Source: Deltaproteobacteria bacterium
GTDB lineage: Bacteria; Desulfobacterota; Dissulfuribacteria; Dissulfuribacterales; QOAL01
Assembly: GCA_026986785.1 (NCBI GenBank)
Contig: JALSNW010000014.1
Location: 62,001-126,000, forward strand
DNA: 64,000 nucleotides
Direction: 5' to 3'
Shown here one piece after another: positions 61,714 to 64,000 of the stretch (the first letter of the stretch is position 1; every line of letters begins with the position of its first letter). A model generated the notes under the pieces. That model did no database searches, was not told the DNA's origin, and saw nothing but the letters and a program-made list of their open reading frames with translations. The translations under genes and the position numbers were made by a program.

Positions 61714-62976
61714 ATGTCAATATCAAACAATGAAACCCGGCCTATGAAACTGGGGATAAATGGCCTTGGACGAATAGGTAAATTGAGCCTTTGGTATTAT
61801 GTGAGCAAGAAGAGTTTTTCAGAGATAGTAGTCAATATCGGCCGACAGGTAGGCCAGGGGCTCCAGGATATAGCAGCTTCCATAGAAAGGGACAGTACCT
61901 ATGGTAGGCTTGGGGCATATCTATATGGGCACAGCTGTCCCCGTGTCATTGAAAACCTCGATGAGGCAACTGGCAGGATGACAGTGGATGGAGTCCCTGT
62001 GACTATACTCAGACAGAGCAGGGACCCCAAGGGCATAGATTGGCAGGGAAATGGAGTACGACTGGTGGTGGATACAACAGGCGTTTTTCGGGATCCAACT
62101 TTGCCTGCCGACCATCCAAGGGGAAGTCTCAGAGGCCATCTCGATGCCGGGGCAGAAAAGGTGATCCTCTCAGCCCCCTTCAAGATAAAGGACAAGGCAG
62201 CTGATATGCCAGAGGATGCCGTGACCACTGTCATGGGTATCAACGAGGACGATTACATCCCGGAGAAACACAGGCTCATCTCAGCGGCCTCTTGTACGAC
62301 CACTTGCCTTTCTTTCATGGTCAAGCCCATTCTCGACCATTTTGGTGCAAACAATATCCTTTCCGCTTCAATGGTCACAGTGCATGCCGCAACTGGTAGT
62401 CAGCAAGTCCTGGACAGACTACCCAAGACCGGGGCCAAAGACCTAAGGAAAAATAGAAGCATCTTCAACAACATCATCCTAACTACCACGGGTGCGGCAA
62501 AGGCCCTGGGCTTGGTAATACCAGAGATGAAAAATATTGGTTTTATTGCTGAATCTGTTCGTATCCCTACAAATACCGGTTCCTTGATAGTCCTTGTAAT
62601 GACGATCCAGGACGAGAGTCTGGAGAATCCAATAAACAGGGAAATAATAAACGGCATCTACCAAAAGGCCGCCGAGGGTCCTATGAAGGGTAGGCTGATC
62701 TTTACAGAGGAGCAACACGTATCCAGTGATATAATAGGGATGCCAGCGGCTGCTGCAATTATTGAAGGCACAGAGACCCATACTCGGACTGCAACCATAC
62801 AGATAGATCCCAGGAAGGCCTGTAGGGGTATAGGAGAGTCAACAACCATAATTTGTGATACCATAACCATCCCCATAACGAAGATGGTTGTCTATGGCTG
62901 GTACGACAATGAATTGGGAAGCTATACCAATCTCCTTGGTGAGAGGACCACATCGATAGCGGATTCAATGCTATAG
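61714..62976 (+). CDS. Divergent GAPDH-like dehydrogenase
   Basis: 420 residues, longer than normal GAPDH by about 85. The NAD fold KLGINGLGRIGKLSLWYY is intact. The active-site segment is SAASCTTTCLSFMVK with Cys194, where standard GAPDH has CTTNCLAP, and the C-terminal motif is WYDNELGSYTNLL instead of [10 protein letters not shown]. Insertions are visible around residues 90-130 and before the C-terminus. It probably acts on a phosphorylated aldehyde, but cofactor and direction may differ from GAPDH1. GGAGGAGG lies 6 bp before the ATG at 61714; an ATG at 61693 would start upstream of that site. Confidence 0.88.
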   Translation: MSISNNETRPMKLGINGLGRIGKLSLWYYVSKKSFSEIVVNIGRQVGQGLQDIAASIERDSTYGRLGAYLYGHSCPRVIENLDEATGRMTVDGVPVTILRQSRDPKGIDWQGNGVRLVVDTTGVFRDPTLPADHPRGSLRGHLDAGAEKVILSAPFKIKDKAADMPEDAVTTVMGINEDDYIPEKHRLISAASCTTTCLSFMVKPILDHFGANNILSASMVTVHAATGSQQVLDRLPKTGAKDLRKNRSIFNNIILTTTGAAKALGLVIPEMKNIGFIAESVRIPTNTGSLIVLVMTIQDESLENPINREIINGIYQKAAEGPMKGRLIFTEEQHVSSDIIGMPAAAAIIEGTETHTRTATIQIDPRKACRGIGESTTIICDTITIPITKMVVYGWYDNELGSYTNLLGERTTSIADSML

Positions 62977-63100
62977 GTTGGGTGTCGTTGCATTCGTCAT
63001 TTTTTTAAGATCACTTGACGGTGTCTACTGTGCAGGGAATACAGGGTCTTAGAATCTTTTTCTTGTTTTGTCTGACGATTATTTGAAAAGGAGGCTGCCC

Positions 63101-64000
63101 ATGATAAGATTTATCGACGAGATGGAGCTTGAAACCAAACGGGTTTTCATGAGGGTGGACTTCAATGTGCCGCTGAATGAACAGCTTGAAATCACAGATG
63201 ACAATCGTATCAGGGCAGCGCTGCCCACCATAAGATATGCCCTGAACAATGGTGCACGGTTGATTGTTGCCTCTCATCTTGGCAGGCCAAAGGGCAAGAG
63301 GATGCCTGAGTTCAGTCTTGCTCCAGTTGCTGAGAGGCTTGGTCTTCTCCTGGAGCAGGAGGTAGTCATGGCCCCAGACTGCATAGGAGAAGATGTTGAA
63401 AAAATGGTGGCTTCCTTGGAGCCGTCAAAGGTACTCATGTTGGAAAATCTACGGTTTCACAAGGGAGAGACAGAAAACAATTCCGAATTCGCCTCGTCTC
63501 TTGCCCGACTGTGCGATGCCTATGTCAATGATGCATTTGCAGTGTCCCACAGAGCCCATGCATCGGTAGTCGGGGTCCCCAAAAGAGTGGTAGAGTGTGG
63601 TGCCGGTTTTTTGATGAAGAACGAGATCACCTATTTCAAGAAGGCTATGCACAAGCCTGAGAGGCCTTTTGTGGCAATCCTTGGTGGTGCAAAGGTGTCG
63701 AGCAAGTTGGGGGCAATCGAAACTATAATGTCAAAGGTGGATAGCCTCGTTATCGGTGGTGCCATGGCCAATACTTTTCTGCTGGCCAAGGGTTACTCAG
63801 TGGGGAATTCCAAGGTCGAGATGGACTTGGTGGATACGGCAAAGGATATAATGAACAGGGCAGAAAGTTCTGGTAAGTCCCTTCTGTTGCCAGTTGATGT
63901 AGTCGTGGCCAAAGAGCTTGCACCGGATGTGACGTGGCAAGAGGTATCGGTAGCCGAGGTACCTGAGGACATGATGATACTTGACATAGGTTCTGAGACC
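63101..64000 (+). CDS. pgk: Phosphoglycerate kinase, N-terminal part
   Basis: Partial gene, cut by the window end after 300 codons. It converts 1,3-bisphosphoglycerate and ADP to 3-phosphoglycerate and ATP. The N-terminal domain has [26 protein letters not shown] and [11 protein letters not shown], then [13 protein letters not shown] and [16 protein letters not shown], all conserved PGK motifs; [15 protein letters not shown] and [16 protein letters not shown] begin the second domain. AAGGAGG precedes the ATG by 7 bp. It follows the divergent GAPDH by 124 bp, completing the pathway pair. Confidence 0.97.
   Translation, partial: MIRFIDEMELETKRVFMRVDFNVPLNEQLEITDDNRIRAALPTIRYALNNGARLIVASHLGRPKGKRMPEFSLAPVAERLGLLLEQEVVMAPDCIGEDVEKMVASLEPSKVLMLENLRFHKGETENNSEFASSLARLCDAYVNDAFAVSHRAHASVVGVPKRVVECGAGFLMKNEITYFKKAMHKPERPFVAILGGAKVSSKLGAIETIMSKVDSLVIGGAMANTFLLAKGYSVGNSKVEMDLVDTAKDIMNRAESSGKSLLLPVDVVVAKELAPDVTWQEVSVAEVPEDMMILDIGSET

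Overview
The window is a densely coding stretch of a Gram-negative bacterial chromosome. LPS genes (kdsA, kdsC, lptA/B/C/F/G) show an outer membrane. The order pyrG-kdsA-kdsC-lptC-lptA-lptB-rpoN-hpf-ptsN-rapZ-EIIA and the frequent AGG/AGA arginine and ATA isoleucine codons fit a Desulfobacterota (deltaproteobacterial), perhaps thermophilic, organism. That placement is inference; there is no rRNA or other decisive marker here.

Region 1 (1-16 kb): the end of dnaK with a strong terminator, malQ, an acetyltransferase and a prenyltransferase-repeat protein. Then comes a complete minus-strand V/A-type ATPase operon (order H-C-I-K-F-E-A-B-D) trailed by a universal stress protein, followed by a small orphan gene with its own terminator, a DUF1614 membrane protein and a bacteriohemerythrin.

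Region 2 (15-37 kb) is the most interesting part. I read it as a bacterial sphingolipid locus that carries synthesis, head-group and export genes together. The backbone set is a fatty acyl-AMP/ACP ligase, a dedicated ACP, serine palmitoyltransferase, a GNAT-type ceramide synthase and an NAD-dependent reductase. The head-group set is a Tam41-like nucleotidyltransferase, a DAG-kinase-like lipid kinase, a CDP-alcohol phosphatidyltransferase with an extra N-terminal domain, a metallophosphatase and two cytidylyltransferase-like genes. The transport and decoration set is an MsbA-like ABC exporter, a GT4 glycosyltransferase, a glycerophosphotransferase-like protein, LptF, LptG and an extra LptB-LptC pair.

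Region 3 (37-45 kb): HDOD and HPP proteins on opposite strands, an AmgK-like sugar kinase, a very large AsmA/YhdP-like protein that could bridge the two membranes, and an AI-2E family permease.

Region 4 (45-56 kb): paaK with an ACT-domain partner, then the housekeeping series from pyrG through LPS synthesis and transport to sigma-54 and the nitrogen-PTS regulators.

Region 5 (56-64 kb): lower-glycolysis genes: a canonical GAPDH, a giant PPDK-like phosphotransferase lacking the PEP/pyruvate barrel, a divergent second GAPDH-like enzyme, and the start of pgk, cut by the window end. I saw no tRNA, rRNA, insertion sequence, phage gene or CRISPR array.
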